A stretch of 64,000 bases of DNA from assembly GCF_003967515.1 (NCBI RefSeq), contig NZ_BIFQ01000002.1, forward strand, positions 2,046,001 to 2,110,000, given 5' to 3'. Numbering within the stretch: position 1 is the stretch's first letter; each line of letters opens with the position of its first letter. Below, piece by piece: positions 1 to 8,958 of this stretch. Origin of the DNA: Dictyobacter aurantiacus. GTDB lineage: Bacteria > Chloroflexota > Ktedonobacteria > Ktedonobacterales > Ktedonobacteraceae. The translations under genes and the position numbers were made by a program. The notes under the pieces were generated by a model that worked only from the letters and a program-made list of their open reading frames with translations, was not told where the DNA came from and searched no databases.

Positions 1-947
1 ATGGCGCGATCAGTATAACCAATAATATTAAAAAGAACTTGGTCAGTTTCTGCCAGAATACCTTTGCGTAACAAAAACGCGTAAAAATCGTTGGCATAAC
101 TGGCTGCTTGAATAAGCTTAACGGTCTCCTTGTCTTTGCGCTTAAAGGCTGTGAAATAGGTTTTAAGTTGCTCCGACAAAAGATCATTGGTGAAATTTTC
201 TGCTTCAGTATCAATACTCATATCACTAAAGATACTTTTGGAACGGTTATAATATAGTTCCGAGGCCAGCATGGTGCGTATATTTTCGATATTTCCTAGA
301 TCTCTGGCTTCCTCAAGGTGTTGGAGAGAGAACACCGAAAGATCGATGCACAAAATACGCCAGTAGCGTCCATATTTAAGTAAGAGCAACGTATCCGCGT
401 TAAGGAAGCGACCGGTGTGATGGTGGTCCTGGATCTCCTTTTCGCTCATTGAGAAATCCGCTGCCTTGAAACTATGCAGCTGTTGCATCAATCCTTGTAC
501 AGCGGCCTTGTCATTTTTGTTATACACATAGAAACTGTTCTGTCCATAGAAATTACACTGCAGATAGACAACCTCACGAGGTATATCCTTGCGCTGATGA
601 GAAAATGAGTGCAGGTATTCCGTAAAAAGATTCAGGCCAGCCAGATAGCCTTTTTGCGAAAAATAGAGTACCCAGCGCTGCAACTGTTCTTTATCAACTG
701 GATTTGTGACCCCTGTTTTTTTATAGATTGCATTCAGCAAGCTCTGTTTGCGTAGGTGCTTTAGATCATTAGTATAGAGATCCCCAAAGTAGGTTTTAAT
801 CTTCTTGTGTTGAAGGATGGCGGTCAAGAAGCCTGTATTGAAGCCGATTTCAAAAATGCGTCCCAGGTCTTCCCCAAATGTTTGCTCCTGCTTTTGTGGT
901 TCAACGGCTGGTTCTAGAGCCTCAACAGGCTCTTGTTCTGGTTTCAT
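1..947 (-). CDS. Unrecognised protein, 3' part off the left edge (partner of the 1050-aa gene)
   Basis: An open frame runs from an ATG at 947 to the left edge, so about 315 N-terminal residues are visible and the stop is outside the window. The start has an AGGAAG ribosome site about 7 nt upstream. The gene begins 21 bp after the stop of the 1050-aa gene on the same strand, which implies one operon. The N-terminus is acidic and Glu/Pro-rich (MKPEQEPVEALEPAVEPQ) and looks disordered. The rest is mixed alpha/beta with aromatic-rich strands, including a stretch RYWRILCIDLSVFS near residue 200. I recognise no family. Its position in a recombinase-borne island with restriction-type genes suggests, by inference only, a defence or mobile-element role. 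Confidence 0.7.
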   Translation of the reverse strand, partial: MKPEQEPVEALEPAVEPQKQEQTFGEDLGRIFEIGFNTGFLTAILQHKKIKTYFGDLYTNDLKHLRKQSLLNAIYKKTGVTNPVDKEQLQRWVLYFSQKGYLAGLNLFTEYLHSFSHQRKDIPREVVYLQCNFYGQNSFYVYNKNDKAAVQGLMQQLHSFKAADFSMSEKEIQDHHHTGRFLNADTLLLLKYGRYWRILCIDLSVFSLQHLEEARDLGNIENIRTMLASELYYNRSKSIFSDMSIDTEAENFTNDLLSEQLKTYFTAFKRKDKETVKLIQAASYANDFYAFLLRKGILAETDQVLFNIIGYTDRA

Positions 948-968
948 TGGAATACTTCCTTCTGACAA

Positions 969-3900
969 CTATTTTGTGTGGATTTGCATGACGGCACGTA
1001 CAACGGTTAGGAAGGCCAGGGCGTTAAAACGTGCCCGGCCAGCATTCATGTTGGGAAAGATAGAAAGGGGGCCGACTGCCGAGTCACCGATAATGTCGGT
1101 ATAGGGATCAAGCTTAAAGCCAACTGGGTTTTTTTGTTGGCTTGCCTTTTCGTAGCGTGAAAAGTGCAGCATGGTAATAAAGTCGATGATCTCTGCCTTC
1201 ATGTTGTTTGGAGTTGAAGTATTGAGAAGATCAGTCCAGATATACTGATCGTATGTTGGATCATTGTCATAAACATTGATCAATGTCACATACGACATGA
1301 CGCCATTGTAGATGGCATTGGGATTGACCTTGATGCCATTGAACAGATTTAAAAATACCTGTGAGCGGCGTGAAGGATCATTACTTACTCTGGTCAGGTC
1401 GCTGATATCATCGATGTAGAGCGAGTCGGCCTGTAACAATGGCTTATTTTGTACGTCGGCGAGCTTGCGGTTAATCACATAATATTTATCACAGAAGGTT
1501 GGGTAGACTTTGATGTTGGCATCCACGGCACGCATGGATTGAATAATATCCTTATTCATAAAGAACAAATCTTCATCATCGCCGTCAGACACATTAAGTT
1601 TGCTGCTATAAGGTGCATGAGCGATATAAAGGAAATGCTCGTAGCCTTGACGATGATACTTTTTTACTTGCTCGATAATAACATCCGGACGCCGATACAG
1701 GTCCTGGCTGTTCTGATTGGCTGAGAACGTGTTCAGTGTACGCACCGTAACCGTGTGGTCGTCTCCCCTTTCAATGCCAATTACTTTCCCAATAACCGTG
1801 GATAGATAAGAATCAGGTGAATGCTTATTGGCATCGCTTTTTTGACTGGAAACCACGATAATGGCCATCTTCTTAATCAGATGGTTAGTTGGTAAAGGTG
1901 TGACAGGTGCCTCATCGCTGGTAGGTTCTTTCAATTGAAAGGTATGGGGGAGGGCTGAGTAAAGAGAGTATAGCCCGTTGGCTAGTTTGTAGCTACTGTC
2001 CTGAATGGTATCGACATGAAAGCCTTGCGATCCACTCAAATAGTCTTGCCCTAACATATGGGCCAGTTGTTTGGAGAGCGAGTGCATAAAGGTCTCATCG
2101 TCATACTTGTCGCCCTTCTCATCGGGAGCTTGCATCTCTCTGGCATGGATACACATGAGGGGCGTGAATAGGGCCTGATGTTGCTCACTTGGGAGGCTGT
2201 CTGCTAGTAGTTTAATACTGGTATACGCAAGTAGTGTGTAAGTGAAACGATAGACAAATGCTCGTGTTGAGTCACCGTGTACATCGTGGTGGCGATAATA
2301 TAGCGCAATACGCGTGATGTCTGCATACGCTTTTTTGTATTTATTGGGTGCCGCTTCATCAACGGGGGCTAAAAATATCGGTAGGACCTGAATATCATCG
2401 GTCTGAGCACGCATTGTGAAATGTTCGACCTGTTGGTTGGCGGGTGAGTAATAGATTGGCTCAAAAACCATTTTTAAGGGTAGCTTGCTTAGTGTATTGG
2501 CGCCTGGAGCATTGTCGGTGACTGCTAGATATTTGAGTGCGTTTTTGCCGTTGCGGCTATCGAAGGTATCCTGAAAAATATTTCCCTGAATAATCTGGTT
2601 GACATCTTTGGTCAGGATACTTTTGTCCAGGGTTAAGGCCATATCGAATGACAATCTTGCCGGACCTGAAGAGGCCTTCTTCAAAAATTCAATGATAACT
2701 TTCTTGAGCACATCCAGATTTTGTTTTATCGCTGGTTGGGTTACTTGCTGCTTGAGTCTTTGTAGGCTTGCTATAACTTGAGCATCATCATTGGAGCGTA
2801 GCGCAGGCAGGATATGTGTTTCAAAATAGGCGACTGGATTATGGTTTTTGTTTTCCATATCTACAAAGACGAAGCAATAGAGCAGTGCAACTTTGAGCAT
2901 TTTTTCATAGAATGTGTGCTCATTTCTTGCAGCCCTCTGGCGTAGCAGGTATTCTTGGTCGGCAGGATCCAGTAGTATAGTATTGAACTCAAAGACGGAT
3001 TTCCCTTTGCCACCATGATTATGTACCTCTCCATTAAACTTCATTTTGACACCTGAAGTAAAGGTTTTTGTCTGTCGATTGGCATCTGTATTTTCGCCCA
3101 GGAAGCCATCAATCTCAGGAATAATGGGAAGTGCATTAAATGCATCGGCACGGGCAAAGAGGTCGCGATAATTAAATTCTTGTTGGCGAAAGTAGACTGT
3201 ATACTCGCTATAGGCTTTATCCGCTTGCCGAATATAGGCATCCAGACTCTGTAAGCGACGGATAAGGTTGCCTAGAAGCAGAATGGCTTTGCTAACATTT
3301 TTTTCGTTTTGGCTATGTGGCTGTTTGCTTTTTTGCCACTCCATTAATCCTCGTCCTAAATAGCGTAGGTAACAGACCTTTGCCTCGCGATGAATGCGCG
3401 CTACAGAATCTTGTAGGACGATATTTTTAAGCTGATTCAGATTTGATTTCTCTTGATTTTGAGCACTGATCAGGTTCTCGCGAACATCGGCGATATCGTC
3501 CTCATCACAGCCATCATAGTTCTCGATATAGGTGTTGATACTGTCGACAATTTGTTGATTGAAACTATCGATATTGGTTACGCTGAGTGTTAACTTATGC
3601 GCTTTGAGCCAGGTGTCGTCTTTTGACAGGTTCTCGTTAGCATGCAAACTGCGCTTCTCTAATGTATGTTCTTTATTAATGGGATAGGAAAGGCCAGCTG
3701 GTTTATTTTGGACGAATACATCCATTGGTTTGAGAAGGGTCGATACATACTGGCCGAGGGAGTGATGTTTTGTACTCATGCATTGAGCGATTTGAGTGTG
3801 CAGCTCGGCAAGAATCGTGCGTTGTAGGTCATGGCTAAAGTCTGATTTCTCATTGATGTCCAATGCATGCACTGAGGCGTGACTAAGACCATCCCTGATT

Positions 3901-4121
3901 TCAAAAGGATAATGATTGCTGTCGGCAAATTTTTCGGCAACTGCATTCGCAATTATATCAACATCAAAGATGACTTTATCCTTTTCGAGGAAAAGATGTT
4001 TACCAACCTTCGCTTGTTTCTGCAATTCAGCCTGGATGGCCTCAAGAAGCTCTTTATAGTTCACCGGTGAAAGTTGTTGATCGTTGTATTCGATACTGCT
4101 CATATAAATTAAGCCATGCAT
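969..4121 (-). CDS. Large unrecognised protein, 1050 aa, island cargo
   Basis: A 1050-residue intact frame with no signal peptide or membrane segment, so probably cytoplasmic. The first two thirds are mostly helical with no motif I can name. The last 260 residues or so alternate strands and helices: a hydrophobic strand MAIIVVSSQKSD, a strand TVTVRTLNTF, a helix followed by YEHFLYIAHAP, then NIKVYPTFCDKYYVINR, then AIYNGVMSYVTLINVYDN and a helical tail. This order resembles the RNase H-like PIWI fold, but the usual catalytic acidic residues are not evident, so the resemblance is a hypothesis. No strong ribosome site precedes the ATG at 4121; another ATG lies at 4103. The downstream partner starts 21 bp after its stop. 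Function unknown. Confidence 0.75.
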   Translation of the reverse strand: MHGLIYMSSIEYNDQQLSPVNYKELLEAIQAELQKQAKVGKHLFLEKDKVIFDVDIIANAVAEKFADSNHYPFEIRDGLSHASVHALDINEKSDFSHDLQRTILAELHTQIAQCMSTKHHSLGQYVSTLLKPMDVFVQNKPAGLSYPINKEHTLEKRSLHANENLSKDDTWLKAHKLTLSVTNIDSFNQQIVDSINTYIENYDGCDEDDIADVRENLISAQNQEKSNLNQLKNIVLQDSVARIHREAKVCYLRYLGRGLMEWQKSKQPHSQNEKNVSKAILLLGNLIRRLQSLDAYIRQADKAYSEYTVYFRQQEFNYRDLFARADAFNALPIIPEIDGFLGENTDANRQTKTFTSGVKMKFNGEVHNHGGKGKSVFEFNTILLDPADQEYLLRQRAARNEHTFYEKMLKVALLYCFVFVDMENKNHNPVAYFETHILPALRSNDDAQVIASLQRLKQQVTQPAIKQNLDVLKKVIIEFLKKASSGPARLSFDMALTLDKSILTKDVNQIIQGNIFQDTFDSRNGKNALKYLAVTDNAPGANTLSKLPLKMVFEPIYYSPANQQVEHFTMRAQTDDIQVLPIFLAPVDEAAPNKYKKAYADITRIALYYRHHDVHGDSTRAFVYRFTYTLLAYTSIKLLADSLPSEQHQALFTPLMCIHAREMQAPDEKGDKYDDETFMHSLSKQLAHMLGQDYLSGSQGFHVDTIQDSSYKLANGLYSLYSALPHTFQLKEPTSDEAPVTPLPTNHLIKKMAIIVVSSQKSDANKHSPDSYLSTVIGKVIGIERGDDHTVTVRTLNTFSANQNSQDLYRRPDVIIEQVKKYHRQGYEHFLYIAHAPYSSKLNVSDGDDEDLFFMNKDIIQSMRAVDANIKVYPTFCDKYYVINRKLADVQNKPLLQADSLYIDDISDLTRVSNDPSRRSQVFLNLFNGIKVNPNAIYNGVMSYVTLINVYDNDPTYDQYIWTDLLNTSTPNNMKAEIIDFITMLHFSRYEKASQQKNPVGFKLDPYTDIIGDSAVGPLSIFPNMNAGRARFNALAFLTVVRAVMQIHTK

Positions 4122-4311
4122 AAAATTGCTATTGCAACCTGCACAGCCCTCCCTTCAACTATGACCTGAAAATATTCTTGCCAAGAATCGCGATCTTAAA
4201 GTATGAATAACTTTTAAAATGAGAATAGCATAAGAGTTAAAAATTTGCAATTGCCTAACTTATTGCTTTTATAAAATTATATAGTGCTTTTGTTCTAATA
4301 ATTTAATTTTT

Positions 4312-4632
4312 TTATGATTTACTTTTATTGTTTGCTTGTATGGGTATTGGGGTTAATGAAGAATTGTTAGAATTTTTGTTAGAACCTAAAACGTGTTGCA
4401 ACAAATCGTCAACATATTCCTCACGTATTTTGCTTTCTTTAAGATTTTGCTCAAAGCTGGTACATATCTCTTTTACTAGCGCTTGCCAGACTGGTGAAGT
4501 TCTATTCTGCTCATATTCTTTAATGAATGCTGCCAGCATCCAGGTCATGGCGAAACCATATGGATCATGCCGTTGGTCCTCTTTATCTAGGTAGCCAGGG
4601 AACTCCACATCACGAACATGATCTCGCACCAA
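4312..4632 (-). pseudogene. Small helical protein fragment, probably a gene remnant
   Basis: About 106 codons in a frame with no ATG at its head. The best start is TTG at 4632 without a clear ribosome site, and the frame stays open for another 11 codons upstream before two stops. The visible part (FPELVRDHVRDVEFPGYLD, then helical segments and a low-complexity Asn/Ser tail) reads like the C-terminal piece of a larger protein. Its 5' end abuts the truncated 5' end of the plus-strand remnant that follows, so the two look like fragments joined head to head by an old deletion or inversion. It could instead be a short independent gene. Confidence 0.35.
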
Positions 4633-4691
4633 TTCAGGAAAGCTCGATAAACAGCCGAAGCCAGCAGCCTACTAATCGAGGAGAATACACG

Positions 4692-5012
4692 TTGAGCGAG
4701 ATATTGGTGCAAGCAGGCTTACCCCAGTTTGTTCATCAATATAGCATTGATCTTGGCAAGCCACTTGGGGTCACAACGCCAGATCTATTCTATCAAGACG
4801 AAGTACGAGGAACCCAGCTAGCCGTTTACCTCGATGGCCTCTCCAAAGGCATCCATGGCAATAAAAATCAGCAGCAGATTGATCGCATGATCCGTGAAAG
4901 CCTTGAAGAGGAGGGTTACGACGTTATTGAAATAGCTTCCTCTGACCTTGATGACCCTGAAGCTATGAAGCGCCACCTCAAGCGTATCAGCGTAAAGCTA
5001 CGTCGACGTTAA
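4692..5012 (+). pseudogene. C-terminal remnant of a defence-type helicase (Vsr/DUF559-like tail)
   Basis: About 106 codons (frame open upstream to 4527) with the pattern PDLFYQDEVRGTQLAVYLDG, SKGIHGN, QQIDRMIRESLEEEGYDVIEI and a final helix. From memory of the family, this matches the short endonuclease-like domain that ends many large DEAD/DEAH or DUF1998-type helicases of phage-defence islands. The helicase body is missing, so I read it as a remnant. A TTG at 4692 has GAGGAG 8 nt upstream, so the fragment may still be translated. A hairpin terminator follows the stop. The minus-strand remnant on its left begins in the same junction. Confidence 0.5.
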
Positions 5013-5024
5013 GTCAGCAAAAAA

Positions 5025-5066
5025 GCGACCAGCCCTTCTTAATCTACAAGAAGGCTGGTTACTTTT
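5025..5066 (+). terminator. Intrinsic terminator after the helicase remnant
   Basis: A hairpin with arms CCAGCCCTTCTT and AAGAAGGCTGG (one bulged base) and a 7-nt loop is flanked by an A run on the left and a T run on the right. It can work for the plus-strand remnant (stop at 5012) and for the minus-strand EVE gene (stop at 5118). Confidence 0.7.
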
Positions 5067-5117
5067 TGAAATAAATTGCTGTATATGTGTCTGTGGATCT
5101 CTACGCAGCAGAATATC

Positions 5118-5597
5118 TCATGAAGCATAGAGTCTGGTTATTTTCTCTTGCAGAGCTTGTTGAATGATTTCTCCATCTGAAGTTCGTAAATGTCTAGGAT
5201 TATTACTTAGAAAACCCGCCCAAGAGTTAGGTTTTGGACCCTGACAAAATGAAAGTTGCTCTTTTAACGGCGCAATGGGAACCCCATCATCAGAAGGAAG
5301 ATCGAGACGCACTCTCACTGGAACTCGACACCGAAACTCCAATTCAGGATTGTCCCAAATACGATCTTTTTCATTGAATGGTTCTTCATCAATATAAAAG
5401 GGTTCAGCAACTACTTCTAACAGCCCTATCCAGGTAGAAGTGACTGCTTGATAACAAAGGATATAATCACCAATCTGCATCTTTTCTACTTGACGCCTAT
5501 TTCGCTTCGGAAAACTTGCCAATTGCGCATTTGTTAATCGATGAAATTCTTGCCAGGAAGAGCCTTTATGTGTGGTCAACCAATAATCTCGTTCCAT
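5118..5597 (-). CDS. EVE-domain (PUA-like) protein
   Basis: 159 residues with the pattern of the EVE/DUF55 family: an opening YWLTTHKGSSW strand, then VEKMQIGDYILCYQAVTSTWIGLLEV, a classic GD-x-hydrophobic-x-x-Y block followed by a G-x-x-E/V strand. EVE domains bind modified bases (5mC, 5hmC and similar) in an aromatic pocket and are often fused or linked to restriction nucleases. The length matches a stand-alone domain. The ATG at 5597 is preceded by GAAAGGATTC. The gene lies 84 bp downstream of a GmrSD-like nuclease on the same strand, which suggests it is the reader part of a modification-dependent restriction system. That pairing is inference. Confidence 0.72.
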   Translation of the reverse strand: MERDYWLTTHKGSSWQEFHRLTNAQLASFPKRNRRQVEKMQIGDYILCYQAVTSTWIGLLEVVAEPFYIDEEPFNEKDRIWDNPELEFRCRVPVRVRLDLPSDDGVPIAPLKEQLSFCQGPKPNSWAGFLSNNPRHLRTSDGEIIQQALQEKITRLYAS

Positions 5598-5648
5598 CTG
5601 ATGAATCCTTTCTACAGATATTGATCACGTCATTAATGATAAATGACA

Positions 5649-5701
5649 ACAACTAATACATATATAGCTATCAGGAGCCAGCTATATATGTATTAGTTGT
5701 T
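5649..5701 (-). terminator. Long perfect hairpin overlapping the end of the DUF262 gene
   Basis: Arms ACAACTAATACATATATAGC and its exact complement (about 21 bp each side) enclose a 10-nt loop. The right arm contains the last codons and the stop of the DUF262 gene (stop at 5682-5684). It probably terminates that transcript, or attenuates reading into the EVE gene. Confidence 0.6.
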
Positions 5702-7505
5702 CTGGATTCCATAGCTGCTCAGCAATCTGAATATAGAGTTCCTGGCGTTCATCTAACGCTTCTCTGTTAAATGCAGCGTAGGGCTTAAATGGTAAATGCG
5801 ATTGTTCCGCAAATTGGAGAAAGCCTGGGCAATGTTCGTAGCTCTGTTCCGATAGCGATTTGGCCAGCAAATTCTGACTGTAGTAGTGTGTTACTTTTTC
5901 TGGATAGGGTAAAGCACCGTAGCTCGCATTGAAGCTTTTTGGTAGTAACAGTAGGCCACCAATGCGGTTACGATATTCATGAAAATCTGCTGGCTGTGGG
6001 AATTCATCACGATGGCGTTCTGGCTTATTGGCCCAGATATGCTCCACCTCAAATTTTGCCTTTCCCGTACTTGTCATGTACGTTTTATACTGTGAAGGGA
6101 AATTAGATTTTTGCTCAATGTAGTGAGTTATGCGCATAAGCATAAGTCGAATAAAGAAATAGTTTCTTTGGTTCAATCCAAAGCGTGTATTGCTGGTAAA
6201 GCTTTCTTTTTCTGCCTTTAATCTGTTATAAAGATTGCTCCTGAGTTCCTCTACAGATTGGCGTCTGATATCGCGCATAAGCAGATACATGGCATATTGC
6301 ATTGTTGAGAAGCCGATATTATGTAAGTTCCAGAGTCTGCGGTTGAGGAGAATATCCAGATAGAGCCCTACCAATTTGAACTTGTGATGAGCCACCTCTT
6401 CAGAATCCTCGGGTAGCAGTGGAGCCAGCAAGAGTTGATATTGTGTGGTGAATCCCAATTGAGCATTATAGTAGATAGACTCCCAGCCTTCTTGGAAGGA
6501 GTTAGCAGCTTTTAGCAGATGCCTATAGTGACGAGCATAAAAATTCATATCTCGCTCAATAAACTGTATAAAACTTTCCTGATTATCGAGGCCTATGCGA
6601 CTCTGATAATCACGTATCCAGCGGTGGAATTCTGTACCTATACGGTCAAAATCTCCAGGTTTAGAGCCCTTTTTGCGATCACGAATGTTTTCAGCATACT
6701 GACTACGTAGCCAGGTCTTAAAGAAATCAGCTGGAGCCTCTTTATAAAATGCTTCAAACTTTGTTATCTGTTGTTTCCAGAGCACATTCATCGTATTTCG
6801 TTTCTTGACATCTGAGATCTTCGCCAGCAAATATCCCTTAAGCATATCTGTTGGATTGAGAGAAAGTCCTCGATCATTCATTGTCTCGAAAATTGTATAG
6901 GCATCTTCATCTGAATATGCTGTAATCTCAACAAGATGAACTTTCTCTGTGAGCCAATCAATAAAATGGAGTAGTGCCCCATCGACTATCTCTTCAGGTA
7001 ACAGCGTCTCAATTTCACTATAACGTTGGACAATATTTTGTACCGATTCTGGCTTATCCACTTCATCGAAAGGCCGCCCAGTATATAGAGCGTCCAGGCA
7101 ACTAGCCCATTCTTCAACATTCATATTAAATGAACGTTGACCAAAGTGAGCTGAGAAAATCAGACTGTTGATTTCAACTGGATCTTTATATGCTTTTTGT
7201 AAATTGTTCAGGTAAATGAGGAAGAGCGTCAAACTCGTCAGGCGTTGCTGTCCATCAATAATAAAACTCTGATTCTCTTTCTTACTAATAATGATTGAGC
7301 CCAGGAAATAATGACCATAGTCAGCAACAGAAAAACGAGCATGCCCTGCTTCATAATCTTGTAGGAAGCGAGATGCCAAATCGTCAATCAACTCTTTCAA
7401 CTGCTTCTCTTCCCATTTATATTCGCGTTGATAATAATCAACTGAATACTTAGTATCCGCCAGTAGTTGGCGAACAGTCTTTGCCATACCACGAATCTCA
7501 TTCAT
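5682..7505 (-). CDS. DUF262/DUF1524 GmrSD-like restriction endonuclease
   Basis: 607 residues with the two-domain layout of GmrSD-type (type IV, modification-dependent) nucleases. The N-terminal DUF262 domain has YQREYKWEEKQL (about residues 25-36) and the ParB-like block SFIIDGQQRLTSL (about 80-92), which binds and hydrolyses nucleotide. YTIFETMNDRGLSLNPTD follows. The C-terminal DUF1524 nuclease has FEVEHIWANK (about 484-493), the His-Me finger signature, and the YRNRIGGLLLLP block. The family cuts DNA carrying modified, often glucosylated, cytosines. The ATG at 7505 has AAGGAA upstream. The neighbouring EVE gene would be a natural modified-base sensor. Both sit in the recombinase-borne island. 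Confidence 0.88.
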   Translation of the reverse strand: MNEIRGMAKTVRQLLADTKYSVDYYQREYKWEEKQLKELIDDLASRFLQDYEAGHARFSVADYGHYFLGSIIISKKENQSFIIDGQQRLTSLTLFLIYLNNLQKAYKDPVEINSLIFSAHFGQRSFNMNVEEWASCLDALYTGRPFDEVDKPESVQNIVQRYSEIETLLPEEIVDGALLHFIDWLTEKVHLVEITAYSDEDAYTIFETMNDRGLSLNPTDMLKGYLLAKISDVKKRNTMNVLWKQQITKFEAFYKEAPADFFKTWLRSQYAENIRDRKKGSKPGDFDRIGTEFHRWIRDYQSRIGLDNQESFIQFIERDMNFYARHYRHLLKAANSFQEGWESIYYNAQLGFTTQYQLLLAPLLPEDSEEVAHHKFKLVGLYLDILLNRRLWNLHNIGFSTMQYAMYLLMRDIRRQSVEELRSNLYNRLKAEKESFTSNTRFGLNQRNYFFIRLMLMRITHYIEQKSNFPSQYKTYMTSTGKAKFEVEHIWANKPERHRDEFPQPADFHEYRNRIGGLLLLPKSFNASYGALPYPEKVTHYYSQNLLAKSLSEQSYEHCPGFLQFAEQSHLPFKPYAAFNREALDERQELYIQIAEQLWNPEQLIHI

Positions 7506-8288
7506 TATATGTTCCTTACTACTAGATTTTAATGACTATATAATATAATATGAATTTTAACCGAAATGGTTATTAATATCAATGTAATTATGCTTACGTT
7601 ATTGCTTAAAATGTTTGTTAGCATGAAATAAGAAATTCCATTAATTTATTATATTTATTTATGGGAATCGAACTCACTGGGTTCATTCACACAGACGCTC
7701 GGTTTAAATTTCCGAGGTTTCTCTTTGGATTGCTTCACCGTAACCATATAGATATTGACCTACTTTATTGAGGAGGAAATTGCTGCATTTTGGGCTTGGG
7801 TGTGGTTGGATATGGCAGCCCTAGTGGATGAGGCCGACGTAGAGGACATAGGGTTCAGTAGGGTACGATGGTTATAGCAAAGGTAGTATGAACTTGATTG
7901 GCGTTTATTTTGAGTTGAACAGATCCAGACGACGTTTGCGTGTACGCCAGACATGGGTGTCGATTGGCATGACATTGCATTTATAAATTAAAGAGTATGA
8001 CGTGGACAGATGTTTTATGAGTCGGTGGGTTAGCTAATCACATTTGGCATATGGCTGAAAGTTTAGTATACAAAGTAGCCTCTGTTAGCAAGGATGGAAC
8101 CGAAATAGCGCGAGAAACGTTTCTATTTGATTCTGTCATGTCTTAACATTGTAGGGTTTGTTACCGAAAATGATCTTGTATCCAGTTACCTGTTAATGCT
8201 GTCCCATCAAAATATTGATAGCAATGGGAATCTTAACGAGAGTTTCTTTCTTGTTAACTCAATGCAGCATAGGGCACAATAATTGTTT
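7506..8288. other. 783-bp intergenic stretch, AT-rich, nothing convincing
   Basis: It lies between the 5' end of the DUF262 gene and the 3' end of the HTH gene. The longest frames here have poor composition and no ribosome sites. Upstream of 7505 the DNA is very AT-rich and probably holds the DUF262 promoter. A TTCGATTCCC-like string near 7660 (minus strand) recalls a tRNA T-loop but does not fold. Confidence 0.5.
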
Positions 8289-8483
8289 TTAATTTCCAGC
8301 TCTCCTCAAGTTAAGAAACTCCTCGAAGTCGCTAGGTTTAATGCGATATTCTGGGCGCCGGCCACCCACATTAAATGCTTTTAAATCTTGCTTTGTGATC
8401 CAATTGCGCACGGTTTTTTCATCGACGCTCATTCTCTTTGCTATCTGCTTAACAGTTAGCATAACTTCTTCTTGCTCCGCCAT
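8289..8483 (-). CDS. Excisionase-like helix-turn-helix protein
   Basis: 64 residues. After MAEQEE comes a MerR/excisionase-type HTH: LTVKQIAKRMSVDEKTVRNW, then the wing segment KAFNVGGRRPEYRIKPSDFEEF. This matches the short HTH_17/excisionase-family proteins that guide integration and excision or control small operons. The ATG at 8483 has AGGAGAGG upstream. It is divergent from the 39-codon ORF and recombinase, with about 340 bp between. A role as recombination directionality factor or repressor for the element is inferred from this arrangement. Confidence 0.75.
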   Translation of the reverse strand: MAEQEEVMLTVKQIAKRMSVDEKTVRNWITKQDLKAFNVGGRRPEYRIKPSDFEEFLNLRRAGN

Positions 8484-8820
8484 TAGCCTCTCCTATCAGT
8501 ATTTAGGTCATTATAGTATGTATATTCTGCGTGGTCAATTAACTTCACAAATATTCATTTTGATTCTTGTTTATTATTTTTTAAGGACTAATAATCTGTT
8601 AAATTTCTATTTATTGCTGTATAATACCATTCAGGGATATTGACTGTGATTGAAGAACGCTAATTTTGATGTTCTATCACGATACGTCCGCATATCCCTA
8701 TAAGATTGGAGGAAAAATTCAGCAAGAATCTTCTCGTCATTTCTTTTCTGCGTTCGCTATCCTGATTTCATTATGAGTAGGGCAGATTTTGCCAGGTGAT
8801 TATGAAAACCAGGAGCATAT
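8484..8820. promoter_or_regulatory. Divergent promoter region between HTH gene and recombinase operon
   Basis: A 337-bp AT-rich spacer separates two divergent operons. Octamers AGGGATAT (about 8632) and ATATCCCT (about 8691) form a spaced inverted repeat that could bind the HTH protein. No clear promoter hexamers stand out. Confidence 0.35.
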
Positions 8821-8940
8821 ATGACTGAGCCAGAGAAAGAGATGATTCGAGAAATTTTGATTGAGCTCTTTTTAGAAAACCCAAAGAGGAAATCAAATGC
8901 AGATCAGCCGTCTCTGAAGGAGATCAAGACAAGCCTTTAG
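8821..8940 (+). CDS. 39-codon ORF preceding the serine recombinase
   Basis: It encodes MTEPEKEMIREILIELFLEN and a basic tail of 19 residues. AGGAG sits 5 nt before the ATG, and the stop is 18 bp before the recombinase start, so both are probably one transcript. The peptide would be an acidic amphipathic helix followed by a Lys-rich tail. No family is recognised. Position suggests a recombinase accessory factor; a translated leader is the alternative. Confidence 0.5.
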   Translation: MTEPEKEMIREILIELFLENPKRKSNADQPSLKEIKTSL

Positions 8941-8958
8941 CTAGAAAGAGGAAGTTTA

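Noticed and set aside
7655..7745. tRNA-like sequence with TTCGATTCCC on the minus strand
   Set aside because: The bases that should form the T stem and acceptor stem do not pair, and the apparent anticodon loop is nine bases long.
7760..7975. 71-codon minus-strand ORF
   Set aside because: No ribosome site, and Ser/Gln-rich composition unlike the neighbouring genes.
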